From Neobacillus drentensis NBRC 102427 (lineage in GTDB: Bacteria; Bacillota; Bacilli; Bacillales; Cytobacillaceae), in the NCBI RefSeq assembly GCF_001591445.1, contig NZ_BCUX01000021.1, positions 40,411 to 104,410 of the forward strand: a stretch of DNA of 64,000 bases, written 5' to 3'. Positions within the stretch are counted from its first letter, which is position 1. Each line of letters begins with the position of its first letter. Shown piece by piece: positions 17,272 through 27,536 of the stretch. A model generated the notes under the pieces. That model made no database searches. It was given only the letters and a program-made list of their open reading frames with translations, and had not been told where the DNA came from. The position numbers and the translations under genes are program-made.

Positions 17272-18687
17272 TTACAAATATTTGCGATGGACTCCTTTCC
17301 CATCATACGAAAATAACATTTTTCTGTCTTCAATCATGGATTCGATATGAACAGGTCTGCCCCAAAGCTGCTGGATATAAGGGAGAACTTTTTCCAGGTA
17401 TTTAACATCTAGTTCCACTCCTTCGTACCAGTGTTTTAAGTATAGTTCGCCATTTTTTAAATAATCACCATCATTAACAGTGATGTAAGGGAAGCCTCCA
17501 TTTACGCGCATATTTACTAGTTGATCACGAACTTGTTCCCATTGCTTATCAACAATTTTATAATCCCTACCTTGTTTTTGAAAAAGATACATGTCCTCGC
17601 GCATGACAAGGTCCTTATTTAGGTAATTTCGAAGGAAGGAAATATCTGATTCCACTTCTCGGACCTCAAATATCTTTTCACGCCCGGAGCCTGGTACTAC
17701 TCCACGCAGTTTCATATCATCTGTTGGGTTATTATAGCGTTCTTCAATATCCTCAAAAATCTTTATTCCTAAGTAATATGGGTTGATACCTGTTTTCGAT
17801 GGCTGCACAACTCCTGCATTTAATTTTGCAAACTCGATTGCTTCACCACTTGTTAAATCCATTTCTCTAAGAATTCGTTGATGCCAATAGGAGGCCCAGC
17901 CCTCGTTCATAATTTTCGTTTCAAGCTGCGGCCAGAAGTAAAGCATTTCTTCACGCATCATCGTCAAGATATCTCGTTGCCAATCGGTTAACTCTCTACT
18001 GTATGTTTCGATAAATAGTAATAAATCCTTCTCCGGCCTTGGGGGAAATCTCTTTTTCCGAGGTTGATTCGTCTCCTTTTTATCTTTTTCATCCAATTTC
18101 CATAGATCATCGTATGGGGTTGCTGCTAGTGGTTCATGATCTTCATCTTCCTCGTGATCTCCAATTGACCATGATAGCTTAGGTCTCATAAGTGATGGGT
18201 CAATATGTTCGTCAATGGCCAGAACTGCGTCTAGAAAGGTTTCTACCTCTTTTTTTCCGTATTGAATTTCATATTGGTGAATCCTTTCAGCGGTGGCTGA
18301 CATACTTTCGACCATGTCGCGCTTTGTATTTTGAAATCGAACATTGTTTTTAAAGAAATCACAATGTGCTAACACATGGGCAACAATTAGTTTATTTTGA
18401 ATGAGTGTATTGGAATCAAGTAAAAATGCATAGCAAGGATTTGAATTGATTACTAATTCATAAATTTTACTAAGCCCTAAATCATAATGAAGTTTCATTT
18501 TATGAAACTGTTTACCGAAACTCCAATGTGAAAATCGGGTCGGCATACCGTATGCACCGAATGTATAAATAATTTCTGCAGGACAAATTTCATAACGCAT
18601 TGGATAAAAATCCAAACCAAAACCTGTTGCTATTTCAGTGATTTCACTAATCGCATATTCGAGTGAATTACGACCTTCCACATCCAT
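17272..18687 (-). CDS. spoVR: Stage V sporulation protein R
   Basis: A 471-residue SpoVR-family protein. Recognisable segments are [18 protein letters not shown] at the N-terminus, [62 protein letters not shown] and [18 protein letters not shown]. In B. subtilis it is needed for normal spore cortex formation; the wider family works with YeaH/YhbH proteins. The ATG at 18687 follows AAGGGGGAATGG. It ends in its own terminator and supports a spore-former assignment. Confidence 0.96.
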   Translation of the reverse strand: MDVEGRNSLEYAISEITEIATGFGLDFYPMRYEICPAEIIYTFGAYGMPTRFSHWSFGKQFHKMKLHYDLGLSKIYELVINSNPCYAFLLDSNTLIQNKLIVAHVLAHCDFFKNNVRFQNTKRDMVESMSATAERIHQYEIQYGKKEVETFLDAVLAIDEHIDPSLMRPKLSWSIGDHEEDEDHEPLAATPYDDLWKLDEKDKKETNQPRKKRFPPRPEKDLLLFIETYSRELTDWQRDILTMMREEMLYFWPQLETKIMNEGWASYWHQRILREMDLTSGEAIEFAKLNAGVVQPSKTGINPYYLGIKIFEDIEERYNNPTDDMKLRGVVPGSGREKIFEVREVESDISFLRNYLNKDLVMREDMYLFQKQGRDYKIVDKQWEQVRDQLVNMRVNGGFPYITVNDGDYLKNGELYLKHWYEGVELDVKYLEKVLPYIQQLWGRPVHIESMIEDRKMLFSYDGKGVHRKYL

Positions 18688-18778
18688 TTTCCATTCCCCC
18701 TTTACCTCTTACCACAATGTATGAAGTAAAAAGAGGAATGATGAAACAAGATAGAAAAAACAATAGGCAAGTATGTAT

Positions 18779-19765
18779 TTAATCAGGGACTTTTTTGGCC
18801 TCGGCAGCAAGCTTAAGTCCTACATACCGATTTCGTTTCCACTCTTTGGTAAAAATAGATAAAGGCGGATTTGTTTCACCAACGAGGTAACTAATTTCAA
18901 TAGTTAGTGCAGGTCTATGGTATGTAGTGATAAACCAATCTGTGAATCCGCCGCCCACTGCGTCTTTTTCTGGTTCCGCTAATTTATAACCCGTTAATTT
19001 TGATATCTTTTTTGCAATACGTTTGTCGCGCTTCAGGTAATTGCCATTTTTGTAATTCCAAAAAATCTCTCTGCCGGCGGTATGATACGCGACGGCAATG
19101 GACGGGTTTATCTCTTTTATAAACCTCGTGAGCGAACGTACCTCTTTAGCCTCTAATGGTTTTTCTCCTTTATAAAATTTATTGCTAGGAGCAGCGGGGT
19201 TTCCGTTAAGACTTTCCCAGCCGGCAGGGTATTGTCTGTTTAGGTCTACTCCCAAGCCGTTGGACTTCCAACCTTCAAAGTTAGTTGAGCCACCATTCAT
19301 TTTTACCAAAAGTTCTTGATGTTTAGGCGAAAATCTTTGTAGTTCATGCTGTTGGACAGCTACACCATCTGGATTTAACATCGGTACAAACCATAGGGAT
19401 ACATCATTAAGAATATGATGGGACTTGAATCCGAAAAGGCCCTTCTCATTATAAGAGGCAGCATAAGACTCGAGCATTTTCATTAACATGAGGCTTGTCA
19501 GCCACTCTCGCCCATGATGGGAACCAATCAAAACCACATTTTTCTTCCCTTTTCCAAGCTTTATTGCCCAAATATCCCGATCAAAGTGTGTGGTTCCGAT
19601 GGATTTAATTTTTACTTTCCCGGGATATTTTTTTTGAATTTTTGCAAGATCGTCTTCTAACATTTCATACGTATATGGTTTATTTGCTTTGACAATTTTA
19701 GCGCTTACGACATTACTCTGTTGAAAGGTTAAAAAGAGGATGACACAAGTAAAAATTTTAATCAT
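18779..19765 (-). CDS. Secreted M14-family zinc carboxypeptidase
   Basis: A 328-residue secreted metallopeptidase. The signal peptide is MIKIFTCVILFLTFQQSNVVSA, then a short propeptide-like stretch. Zinc ligands are in GSHHGREWLTSLM (HxxE) and the histidine in AVAYHTAGREIF; NPDGV, the arginine-binding NRQYPAGWESL and the catalytic glutamate in ALTIEISYLVGE complete the site. The start at 19765 (GGAGGT close upstream) gives a clean signal peptide; an in-frame ATG at 19888 adds an unlikely leader. Probable role: trimming cell-wall or other peptides outside the cell, as in gamma-D-glutamyl-diaminopimelate peptidases. Confidence 0.88.
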   Translation of the reverse strand: MIKIFTCVILFLTFQQSNVVSAKIVKANKPYTYEMLEDDLAKIQKKYPGKVKIKSIGTTHFDRDIWAIKLGKGKKNVVLIGSHHGREWLTSLMLMKMLESYAASYNEKGLFGFKSHHILNDVSLWFVPMLNPDGVAVQQHELQRFSPKHQELLVKMNGGSTNFEGWKSNGLGVDLNRQYPAGWESLNGNPAAPSNKFYKGEKPLEAKEVRSLTRFIKEINPSIAVAYHTAGREIFWNYKNGNYLKRDKRIAKKISKLTGYKLAEPEKDAVGGGFTDWFITTYHRPALTIEISYLVGETNPPLSIFTKEWKRNRYVGLKLAAEAKKVPD

Positions 19766-19915
19766 ATGACCTCCACTTTGTTCATAGTAACAACAATATA
19801 TACAGGTAAATGTTGAAAACAGCGTAATCATTGGGTGTCCAACATTTTCTGTGAAAGTTATCGTTAAAATATCATACAATAATCTCAACTCCTAATAAGG
19901 AGGAGAGATAAACAA

Positions 19916-20170
19916 ATGAATAAAATGGATTATGATCGAGCGTTATATTATACACATCGATCCGAGTGGGATAATTTGCTGATATTAATGGTACGAACAA
20001 AAGACCAATTTTTATCAAAAAGAATTGAACAATTCCTGCATGCCTATAATTTCGAACGTGATTACAGTGTGATTGAAACCAAATTATATAATCTTTTGCG
20101 CTACATCGACCATGCGAATGAAACCGTAGAGCTTGACCCTAATGAGATACCGATGTATAGTCTTTCCTAA
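19916..20170 (+). CDS. Small conserved Bacillus protein, YhdB-like
   Basis: An 84-residue acidic protein, MNKMDYDRALYYTHRSEWDN..., with no TM or signal peptide. In length and position near spoVR it resembles YhdB of B. subtilis, whose function is unknown. AAGGAGGAGAG sits ahead of the ATG. The match to YhdB is from memory of size and neighbourhood, not an alignment. Confidence 0.65.
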   Translation: MNKMDYDRALYYTHRSEWDNLLILMVRTKDQFLSKRIEQFLHAYNFERDYSVIETKLYNLLRYIDHANETVELDPNEIPMYSLS

Positions 20171-20229
20171 ATGTATGGTGAATACTTCAGCCAGAGAAAC
20201 TTTTATAACAGGACCAATGAATTCCACCA

Positions 20230-20264
20230 AAAAACACGGCTTCCAGATCGGAGGCCGTGTTTTT
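20230..20264. terminator. Bidirectional terminator
   Basis: AAAACACGGCTTCC, loop AGATC, GGAGGCCGTGTTTT: a long stem with A- and T-tracts on both flanks. It serves the YhdB-like gene (+) and the SDR gene ending at 20280 (-). Confidence 0.9.
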
Positions 20265-20279
20265 AAAATTTTGGGATTA

Positions 20280-21002
20280 TTAAGCAATCGGATATTGTTG
20301 AGCGAATGGATGGATCACAATTTCATCGATGATCATATGTTTAGGGGCAGAAGCCATGTATACCACAGCATTCGCTATGTCCCCCACCTTTAGCCAGTCT
20401 TCCTTTTCAGGTAAGCCTTGAGTAGACTCTGCAAAATACGTATCGACCATGCCCGGATTGATGGTCCCTACACGAATTCCGTATTCCCTGACTTCTTGGG
20501 CAACTGAGCCGGAAAAGCCTTGAACTGCATATTTAGTTGCCGTATAGGCTGCACCATTAGGAATGGTATAACGGGCAACGTCAGATGAAATATTAATAAT
20601 TGTTCCTGATTTCTGATCTTTCATATGCGGGAGTACAGCCTTTGTCGCAAGGAATACACCTTGAACATTTACTTCAAACACCTTTTTCCACTCTTCCAAG
20701 GAGACTTCCTCCGTTAATTTAAAGAAGCCTAACCCGGCGTTATTTACGAGAAGATCGATTGAACCATATGCTTCGAGTGTCTTTTTCACAACTGCCTGCA
20801 TATCCTCTTCCTTGGAAACATCCGCTTGTACGGGCAGTACATTGGGGTAACCCATTTTCTTAATTTCTTCGGCTGTTTCAGATACTTGAGTAGAACTTCC
20901 GACAATTGTAAGCTTCATTCCACTTTCAGCTAATTTTACAGCAATTTCCTTCCCAATTCCTCGAGACCCGCCTGTAACAATCGCAATTTGATCTTTAAGC
21001 AT
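20280..21002 (-). CDS. Short-chain dehydrogenase/reductase (FabG-like)
   Basis: A 240-residue classical SDR. It has TGGSRGIGKEIA (cofactor loop), LLVNNAGLGFF, catalytic serine in NISSDVARY and YTATKYAVQG (YxxxK). The substrate cannot be told; annotations of 3-oxoacyl-ACP reductase for such proteins are generic. The ATG at 21002 is preceded by AGGGAAGAG. It lies 45 bp after pgcA on the same strand with no obvious terminator between, so it may be co-transcribed. Confidence 0.88.
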   Translation of the reverse strand: MLKDQIAIVTGGSRGIGKEIAVKLAESGMKLTIVGSSTQVSETAEEIKKMGYPNVLPVQADVSKEEDMQAVVKKTLEAYGSIDLLVNNAGLGFFKLTEEVSLEEWKKVFEVNVQGVFLATKAVLPHMKDQKSGTIINISSDVARYTIPNGAAYTATKYAVQGFSGSVAQEVREYGIRVGTINPGMVDTYFAESTQGLPEKEDWLKVGDIANAVVYMASAPKHMIIDEIVIHPFAQQYPIA

Positions 21003-21047
21003 AATTTTCTCTTCCCTTCATGTTAAGTTCTTGTTGTTTTTATTTGA

Positions 21048-22790
21048 TTAAATTTCTTGAACCAATTTCATTTTACTATCCACTAACGCCATAAAATCAT
21101 TCTCAATCGTTTTCAATTTTGCTTTGCTTTCTTCAAGACTTAAACTATTAACCCCAAAATAGAACTTCACTTTTGGCTCCGTTCCAGATGGTCTTAAACA
21201 AACCCATGAACCATCTGCGAAAGTATATTTTAAAACATTCGATTTTGGTAAATCCATTTTTTCTTCTCCGCTATTCGTTACACGAATGCTTGTTAAGTAA
21301 TCCTCTGTTGTCGAAGTAGTCAAGTCGCCAAGACTTGTAATGGGCTCATCACGGAACGATGCTAATAATTGTTGAATAGTCTCAGCCCCTTCTTTTCCTT
21401 TTAAGGTTAAGGAACGAAGGCCTTCTTGATAATACCCGTACTTTTCAAATACCTGCATCAGTCCATCATAAAGGGACATGTCTTGTTTCTTATAAAAAGC
21501 ACACACTTCTGTCGCTAAGAGAGCTGCTTGAACCGCATCCTTATCACGAGCAAAATCACCAATCAAATATCCATAGGATTCTTCATACCCAAATAAGAAC
21601 TTCCGATCACCTGTTGCCTCATATTCATTGATTTTTTCAGCAATAAATTTAAATCCTGTTAAGACATCAACGGTTTCTAATCCATAAGCAGAAGCAATTT
21701 TCCTGCCAATTTCTGATGTTACAATTGTTTTTAAAACCACACCATTTTCCGGCAGATTTCCTTTTTCCTTTTTCTGAGTAAGGATATAATCAAGAAGTAA
21801 TGCACCTGTTTGGTTTCCCGTGAGTACAACGTATTCTCCTTCAGGATTAAGAACAGCAATTCCTAACCGATCCGCATCAGGATCAGTCGCAATGAGCAGA
21901 TCCGCCCCTACTTTTTTTCCATCGCGAATGGCTAATTCAAAGGCTGCATGCTCTTCAGGATTAGGACTTTTTACAGTTGAGAATTCCGGATCCGGAAGTT
22001 CTTGCTCTTTTACTACCGTTACATTTTTATAACCCAAGGCAGCAAGCGCAGCACGGACAGGCTTATTAGCGGTACCATGTAAAGGGGTAAAGACGATGTT
22101 AAGCTCCGTTTCTTCCGCAAGGTTTGGATTCTCTGAAATAGTTCTTAATTTTTCAATATAGGCATCATCAATTTCAGCACCGATTGTTTTAATTAATCCG
22201 GCTGCTCGTAAGTTTTCTTCACTGTCAACTTCTATTAGTAATTCATTCTCGATCTCATTTACCTTAGCAATAACTTTATCAGCACCTTCTGGCGGAAGTT
22301 GACCACCGTCTGAGCCATAAACCTTATAGCCATTATATTCAGGCGGATTATGGCTAGCGGTAATGACAATACCTGAGAAGGCATTTAAGTATCGAAGCGC
22401 AAATGATAATTCAGGGGTCGGTCTTAATTCTTCAAAGACATATGTTTGGATTCCTTTTGAAGCTAATGTTTTAGCTGCCTCCATTGCAAATTCCGGTGAT
22501 TTATGACGTGAGTCAAATGCAATCACAACACCGCGTTGTTTGGCTTCAATTCCTTGGTTTTCTATGTATGAAGCTAGACCAGCTGAGGCTTTGCGCACAG
22601 TATAAAGGTTCATTCGGTTGGTTCCAACCCCGATTTCACCTCGCATACCACCCGTTCCAAATTCTAAATTTTTATAAAAAGCCTCTTCTAATTGTCTTTC
22701 ATCCTTGAAAATTTCAGTTAATTGATTTTTTAATTCAGTATCTAATCCTTCAAAATCTATCCAACCTTTGGCTGTTTGTTTCCAATCCAT
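21048..22790 (-). CDS. pgcA: Alpha-phosphoglucomutase/phosphomannomutase
   Basis: A 580-residue enzyme interconverting glucose-6-phosphate and glucose-1-phosphate, a precursor for UDP-glucose and hence for the glycan cluster nearby. The phosphoserine loop is [19 protein letters not shown], the metal loop [13 protein letters not shown], the sugar loop [12 protein letters not shown] and the phosphate-binding loop [15 protein letters not shown]. Length matches B. subtilis PgcA (YhxB). The ATG at 22790 has GGAGGGAATTCT upstream. Confidence 0.95.
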   Translation of the reverse strand: MDWKQTAKGWIDFEGLDTELKNQLTEIFKDERQLEEAFYKNLEFGTGGMRGEIGVGTNRMNLYTVRKASAGLASYIENQGIEAKQRGVVIAFDSRHKSPEFAMEAAKTLASKGIQTYVFEELRPTPELSFALRYLNAFSGIVITASHNPPEYNGYKVYGSDGGQLPPEGADKVIAKVNEIENELLIEVDSEENLRAAGLIKTIGAEIDDAYIEKLRTISENPNLAEETELNIVFTPLHGTANKPVRAALAALGYKNVTVVKEQELPDPEFSTVKSPNPEEHAAFELAIRDGKKVGADLLIATDPDADRLGIAVLNPEGEYVVLTGNQTGALLLDYILTQKKEKGNLPENGVVLKTIVTSEIGRKIASAYGLETVDVLTGFKFIAEKINEYEATGDRKFLFGYEESYGYLIGDFARDKDAVQAALLATEVCAFYKKQDMSLYDGLMQVFEKYGYYQEGLRSLTLKGKEGAETIQQLLASFRDEPITSLGDLTTSTTEDYLTSIRVTNSGEEKMDLPKSNVLKYTFADGSWVCLRPSGTEPKVKFYFGVNSLSLEESKAKLKTIENDFMALVDSKMKLVQEI

Positions 22791-22963
22791 AGAATTCCCT
22801 CCAATTTCTGTCTACTTATATTGTTTCTAATTTCATGTTTGTTACTCCTCTTAAAATCTCCTGAAATTAGCCGACAATTTTCGCAGTATTAACGAAATAG
22901 TATTTTTTCTTCCATTAACTATATTACCTTAAAATTAGTCAGTATTAGTAGAAAAAAATAAAA

Positions 22964-22982
22964 GGCCTGCAATTTGCAGACC
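22964..22982 (-). terminator. Terminator of the YhcU-like gene
   Basis: On the minus strand GGTCTGC, AAATT, GCAGGCC, then TTTTATTTTTTT follow the stop at 22998. Confidence 0.85.
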
Positions 22983-22997
22983 GGAACTTTTTCTTCT

Positions 22998-23384
22998 TTA
23001 TATGAGCAACTCATTATCAGCATTTGAATAAATACTTAGCATATGATTTTTAATACATCTTTCTTCTTGAAAATGTTCATATTTAAATGGAAACAATAAT
23101 CCAAATTCCTGCAACGTCTCAACATTTTTATCAAATAATAAAGAGTATTGATCATCGAGTTGGGTGGCCTCGAGAATAGAGATTAGGGTTTGAATACTTG
23201 TCATTACCTGAAAGGCATCTTTTAATGTATTAAAATCTTCAGATGTATGCAAAACTTTTAACTGTTTAAATTGAAAAATCTCCTCATCGGTAAAGTAGAG
23301 AGGAAAAATATTCGAATAGATGTACCTCACCAGCCCATTTATTTCTTTTTCTTGACTTGGTGTCGAGGCAAAAACAATTTTCAC
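22998..23384 (-). CDS. YhcU-like protein of unknown function (DUF5365)
   Basis: A 128-residue soluble protein starting MKIVFASTPSQEKEINGLVRYIYSNIFPLYFTDEEI. It resembles YhcU of B. subtilis, which also neighbours the YhcT pseudouridine synthase. The start is GTG at 23384 behind AAAGGTGGG. Function unknown; the divergent synthase at 23494 is the only contextual hint. Confidence 0.7.
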   Translation of the reverse strand: MKIVFASTPSQEKEINGLVRYIYSNIFPLYFTDEEIFQFKQLKVLHTSEDFNTLKDAFQVMTSIQTLISILEATQLDDQYSLLFDKNVETLQEFGLLFPFKYEHFQEERCIKNHMLSIYSNADNELLI

Positions 23385-23493
23385 TAATATAACCCACCTT
23401 TGCCATCGCTTATTTCTGTCTAATTGTATATCATTAGAATAACATAACTTAGTCGGCAGTTACGGTGGTAATTATAACCTGAAGGAGAATTAA

Positions 23494-24417
23494 ATGCTTA
23501 AAACAACGCGAATGGGAGATTGGTTTCAATTAACAATCCCTTTTGAATGGAATGGAAAAACTGTTGCTGATATTTTTCGGAATGTTTGGGAGGCCCCCAA
23601 AAAAGTGACTCATTCTTTTAGAATGGATAATAAGGTATTAGTAAATGGTGAACCAGCTAACTGGAATACCCCACTCAGCCAGGGTTCCAAGCTACAACTT
23701 AACCTTTTTGGGGAAGAAGAATTACAAATCACACCAAACTACCTAAATGTTGATATCCTTTATGAAGACGACCATGTAATCGTTCTTAACAAACCCCCTT
23801 ATATGAATACGCATCCAAATGATCCAAAAGTAGATATAAATACTCTTGTTAATGCGGTTCAATATTACATGCAAGCAAATGGGGAAATAAGAAATATACG
23901 CCAGGTTCATCGATTAGACCGCGATACCTCAGGGGCTATTCTTTTTGCTAAACATGCTTTGGCAGGCGCTATTTTAGATAATATGCTTGAAAAACGGGAG
24001 ATAAAAAGAACCTACGTTGCTTTGGTTCATGGGGTGGTGAAGCAAAGCAACGGAACTATTAAAGCTGCAATTGGCCGGGACCGCCATCATGCCACAAAAA
24101 GAAGAGTTTCTCCAACAGGCCAGGACGCACTTACCCATTACATGGTATTAAAGGTAGACAAAGCCAAACAAATGTCCTATGTAAAATGTTGGCTGGATAC
24201 TGGAAGAACACATCAAATCAGGGTCCATTTAAGTTATCTGGGCCATCCCCTCGTGGGAGATATTTTGTATGGCGGTAGCCCAGTGGTTAAAAGACAAGCA
24301 CTCCACGCTGCCAAGCTTGAATTTATTCATCCATTTACTCAGGAAAGAATTATTTGTCATGCTCCATTTTTAGATCAACCTATTATTTTTAAAGATATCG
24401 ATATTTATTCACTTTAA
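23494..24417 (+). CDS. RluA-family RNA pseudouridine synthase (YhcT-like)
   Basis: A 307-residue pseudouridine synthase. The catalytic aspartate lies in VHRLDRDTSGAILFAKH (near 150), with an upstream VIVLNKPPYMNTHP segment and GRTHQIRVHLSYLGHPLVGDILYG near the C-terminus, all typical of RluA/RluD enzymes. The N-terminus has S4-like features. It modifies rRNA or tRNA uridine; the exact site cannot be read. The ATG at 23494 follows GAAGGAGAA. Confidence 0.93.
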   Translation: MLKTTRMGDWFQLTIPFEWNGKTVADIFRNVWEAPKKVTHSFRMDNKVLVNGEPANWNTPLSQGSKLQLNLFGEEELQITPNYLNVDILYEDDHVIVLNKPPYMNTHPNDPKVDINTLVNAVQYYMQANGEIRNIRQVHRLDRDTSGAILFAKHALAGAILDNMLEKREIKRTYVALVHGVVKQSNGTIKAAIGRDRHHATKRRVSPTGQDALTHYMVLKVDKAKQMSYVKCWLDTGRTHQIRVHLSYLGHPLVGDILYGGSPVVKRQALHAAKLEFIHPFTQERIICHAPFLDQPIIFKDIDIYSL

Positions 24418-24420
24418 GTA

Positions 24421-24461
24421 ACATCGAAAAAGCCTCCTGATTTCGGAGGCTTTTTCGATGT
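24421..24461. terminator. Strong bidirectional terminator
   Basis: A perfect 17-bp stem (arms 24421-24437 and 24445-24461, core AAAAAGCCTCC / GGAGGCTTTTT) with a 7-base loop between two convergent genes. Confidence 0.95.
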
Positions 24462-24465
24462 TTAT

Positions 24466-24723
24466 TTATCTGTCTGTTCTTCTAAAGGATCGCATTATGA
24501 AGCTTAGCAGCAGGGCTAAAACTGCAGCCCCAATGATTGCTGGAATTATCGCAAAATCAGCAACCCTTGGCCCCCAATCACCTAGAACCGCTGTCCCAAG
24601 CCATGCCCCAACAAAACCTGCAATGACGTTACCAATGATTCCACCCGGTATATCTCTTCCAACGATAAGACCTGCTAACCATCCAATAATCCCACCAATA
24701 ATTAATGCCCAAATGAAACTCAT
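24466..24723 (-). CDS. GlsB/YeaQ/YmgE-family stress membrane protein
   Basis: An 85-residue protein with three hydrophobic segments rich in glycine: FIWALIIGGIIGWLAGLIVG, PGGIIGNVIAGFVGAWLG and AIIPAIIGAAVLALLLSFIMR. This is the transglycosylase-associated (YeaQ/YwzA) layout, often stress-induced. AAAGGAGTG precedes the ATG. No clear sigma-B promoter was seen. Confidence 0.88.
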   Translation of the reverse strand: MSFIWALIIGGIIGWLAGLIVGRDIPGGIIGNVIAGFVGAWLGTAVLGDWGPRVADFAIIPAIIGAAVLALLLSFIMRSFRRTDR

Positions 24724-25051
24724 TCAGAACACTCCTTTTCAGTATTCAATTATTTTGTCTCAGGCAGTATTGGAAAAGTAACTCATTTTTCATGCTACCT
24801 GTATCATTAAAATACCCAATTTTCAATTTTATACTCAAAAAGATAAAAATCCTCTAACGTAAGCTTTATACATAAATCAATGAATTTAGGTAAAATTAAA
24901 AAAGTCTATAACATAAAAATAAACTATTCAAAACATTCTAATGTTAAGTTTTTGTAAATTTTTTATGAAGTTATTTCTTTTTTCGACATTTTTCAATAGA
25001 ATTACTAGGTTGGTGTACAACACTTGTTTATATGAAAATGGGGGTAATTAC
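24724..25051. other. Intergenic region ahead of the phosphate-transport pair
   Basis: A 328-bp AT-rich gap between divergent genes. An ORF reading back to 24941 in frame with the DUF47 gene has no ribosome site and is not considered coding. I saw no convincing PhoP box, riboswitch or small gene. Confidence 0.4.
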
Positions 25052-25669
25052 ATGGCAATCAAAAGAGCTGATAAATTTATGGTTTTACTTAGTCATATTT
25101 CCGCTAACCTTAAAGAAAGTGCAAATTTCTTCACAGAATACAAATTAAAAAATGTGAGTGATTTGAAAATTTTCTCAGAGAAAATGAAGGAACTTGAAAC
25201 AAAAGGTGATACTTTCGTTCATGAAGTAATCAAAGAATTGAATGATGCATTTATCACTCCGATTGAACGTGAAGACATATTGAGTCTTGCCATGAGCATG
25301 GATGATGTACTCGATGGACTTGAAGGATGTGCAGCATTATTTGAAATGTACTCAATTACAAATGCTGATGACTATATGAAGAAATTTGTGGATGCCATTC
25401 AAGCCAGTGTCCATGAAATTGACAAAGCAGTTGATTTACTCTCTAATAAAAAATTACAACAAATTAGAGAACATGCGATTAAAATAAAAGATTATGAATC
25501 CAACTGTGATAATATCTTACGCCAGTCGATTAAAAATTTATTTACGGTCGAAAAGGATCCCATTCGTATTATTCAATACAAGGAAATATACGAAAATCTT
25601 GAAGATATTGCAGACTATTGCCAAACGGTTGCTAATACACTCGAAACCATTATTATGAAAAATGCTTAA
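25052..25669 (+). CDS. PhoU-like DUF47 accessory protein of the Pit phosphate transporter
   Basis: A 205-residue helical protein of the DUF47/PhoU-like family (MAIKRADKFMVLLSHISANLKESANFF; FITPIEREDILSLAMSMDDVLDGLEG). Acidic residues in the latter segment are typical metal ligands. It lies 11 bp before pit and the pair matches the ykaA-pit arrangement. The start ATG at 25052 has TGGGGG upstream. It probably modulates Pit activity or phosphate signalling. Confidence 0.9.
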   Translation: MAIKRADKFMVLLSHISANLKESANFFTEYKLKNVSDLKIFSEKMKELETKGDTFVHEVIKELNDAFITPIEREDILSLAMSMDDVLDGLEGCAALFEMYSITNADDYMKKFVDAIQASVHEIDKAVDLLSNKKLQQIREHAIKIKDYESNCDNILRQSIKNLFTVEKDPIRIIQYKEIYENLEDIADYCQTVANTLETIIMKNA

Positions 25670-25680
25670 GGAGCAAAAAT

Positions 25681-26688
25681 ATGAGCGTTGTATTAATTCT
25701 AACAATATTAATTGTAATTAGTGCCCTTGCATTTGACTTTATTAATGGATTCCATGATACCGCAAATGCAATTGCTACCTCTGTCTCGACAAAAGCCCTA
25801 AAACCACGCCAAGCAATCTTGTTAGCTGCGGTAATGAATTTTGTTGGGGCATTGACATTTACTGGAGTAGCAAAAACTATTTCTAAAGACATCGTAGATC
25901 CCTTCTCGCTTACCGGTGGTCATACGGGATCGATTGTTATTTTTGCGGCTTTATTATCAGCTATTATTTGGAACTTACTCACATGGTATTATGGTATTCC
26001 CAGCAGCTCTTCCCATGCAATTATCGGTTCTATTGCAGGTGCTGCCATTGCTGCCAAAGGCTTTGAAGTGATAAAATATGAAGGTTTTATAAAGATTCTT
26101 GAAGCCTTAGTTCTCTCTCCGATTTTGGCATTTACCGTTGGTTATATTGTTTACAGTATTTTTAAAATAGTTTTCAAGGACTTTAATTTAACCAAGACAA
26201 ATCGAAATTTTCGTTTTATCCAAATTGCTACAGCGGCTTTACAATCCTATTCACATGGTACAAACGATGCGCAAAAATCAATGGGGATTATCACCATGGC
26301 TTTGCTAGCAAATGGTTATCTTCATCATGATGAGGTTCCTTTCTGGGTACAGCTTTCCTGTGCGATTGCAATGGGACTTGGTACATCAATTGGCGGATGG
26401 AAGATCATTAAAACAGTGGGCGGGAAAATTATGAAGATTCGCCCGATAAATGGGGTTGCAGCGGATTTAACGGGTGCAGCCATCATTTTCGGGGCCACTT
26501 ACATTCACTTACCTGTTAGTACTACTCACGTTATTTCTTCAGGGATACTTGGTGTAGGTGCTTCGCATCGTCTTAAAGGAGTAAAATGGGGTACTGCTCA
26601 GCGGATGTTAATTACGTGGGTCATCACATTACCAATTACTTCCGTTTTAGCAGGTATCATTTACTTCATAATGAATATCTTCTTTTAA
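25681..26688 (+). CDS. pit: Low-affinity inorganic phosphate transporter
   Basis: A 335-residue PiT-family permease with around ten TM segments. Both family signature repeats are present: FINGFHDTANAIATSVSTKAL near the N-terminus and SHGTNDAQKSMGIITMALL near residue 195. It cotransports metal-phosphate or phosphate with a cation. It is translated from ATG with AAGGAGC upstream, right after the DUF47 gene. Confidence 0.95.
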   Translation: MSVVLILTILIVISALAFDFINGFHDTANAIATSVSTKALKPRQAILLAAVMNFVGALTFTGVAKTISKDIVDPFSLTGGHTGSIVIFAALLSAIIWNLLTWYYGIPSSSSHAIIGSIAGAAIAAKGFEVIKYEGFIKILEALVLSPILAFTVGYIVYSIFKIVFKDFNLTKTNRNFRFIQIATAALQSYSHGTNDAQKSMGIITMALLANGYLHHDEVPFWVQLSCAIAMGLGTSIGGWKIIKTVGGKIMKIRPINGVAADLTGAAIIFGATYIHLPVSTTHVISSGILGVGASHRLKGVKWGTAQRMLITWVITLPITSVLAGIIYFIMNIFF

Positions 26689-26694
26689 AAAAAC

Positions 26695-26722
26695 AACCAG
26701 AGAGATTCTGGTTATTTTTTTT
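26695..26722 (+). terminator. Terminator of the pit operon
   Basis: AACCAGA, loop GAGAT, TCTGGTT, then ATTTTTTTT. Confidence 0.9.
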
Positions 26723-26815
26723 GACCCTTTTTACTGAATCTTTTTTAAGAACATCACTTCTAAATGAATGAAACCTTCATACTTTATGTAGGAGGACATG
26801 TTTTGGGGTGAGATT

Positions 26816-27406
26816 GTGAAGGAAAAAATTGCTGCAATGCTGCTAGGAAGTTTGCTTTTGAGCCTTGGGGTTAATGGATTCTTAGTACCCTACCACCTGC
26901 TGGATGGCGGGGTAATTGGATTAGGATTAATCATTCATTATTTTTACGGGTGGCCGACTGGTCTGAGTATTATTCTGTTAAGTCTTCCATTATATGTTCT
27001 AGCATGGATCTTTGAAAGACGTTATTTCTACTACAGTCTTCACGGACTTATCATTTCTTCTTTTTGTATTGATTTTCTTTCATTCATGAACGGAAAAATC
27101 CATATGGGTATATTACCAAGTACGATAATTGGTGGATTACTTGTCGGTATTGGCATAGGTCTTATGCTGCGTTATGAAACAAGTACGGGTGGGACAGATT
27201 TACTTGCCCAGATTTTAACTAAATTTACTTCCGTAAATGTCGGCATTATCATATTCATTATTGATGGGTTAGTGATAACGAGTGGGATTCAGGTGGTGGG
27301 ATTAGAAAAGTTCTTCTATTCCCTGCTTACGATTATTTGTGTTGGATTAATGACAGCCTTAACTGTTAGTGGTGGTAATAAAAACGGAAATTTTCCCTAT
27401 TATTAA
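26816..27406 (+). CDS. YitT-family membrane protein (short form)
   Basis: A 196-residue polytopic membrane protein of the YitT/DUF161 family: LGSLLLSLGVNGFLVPYHLLDGGVIGLGLIIHY, LMLRYETSTGGTDLLAQIL and a final GLMTALTV segment. It lacks the C-terminal DUF2179 domain that longer members have. The start is debatable: an ATG at 26798 has AGGAGG only two bases away, too close. The GTG at 26816 lies at a better distance from GGGGTGA and gives the conserved N-terminus. Function unknown. Confidence 0.8.
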   Translation: MKEKIAAMLLGSLLLSLGVNGFLVPYHLLDGGVIGLGLIIHYFYGWPTGLSIILLSLPLYVLAWIFERRYFYYSLHGLIISSFCIDFLSFMNGKIHMGILPSTIIGGLLVGIGIGLMLRYETSTGGTDLLAQILTKFTSVNVGIIIFIIDGLVITSGIQVVGLEKFFYSLLTIICVGLMTALTVSGGNKNGNFPYY

Positions 27407-27500
27407 ATTAAAATGCTTATCACGGAATCATCAATTCTTTATTAAGGGCCTGATTAAAAATCATTCAGAAATATGAACAGACTTTCTCTATATTTGACAA

Positions 27501-27525
27501 AAAAAGGATCCATAGAAATGGACCC
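27501..27525 (-). terminator. Terminator of proC
   Basis: On the minus strand GGGTCCAT, TTCT, ATGGATCC, then TTTTTTT. Confidence 0.85.
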
Positions 27526-27536
27526 CAAGCTTATTA

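Noticed and set aside
19766..19888. Upstream start for the M14 peptidase
   Set aside because: It would place 41 residues before a typical signal peptide; 19765 gives the expected secreted form.
24941..25051. N-terminal extension of the DUF47 protein
   Set aside because: No ribosome site, non-conserved hydrophobic leader; TGGGGG before 25052 marks the real start.
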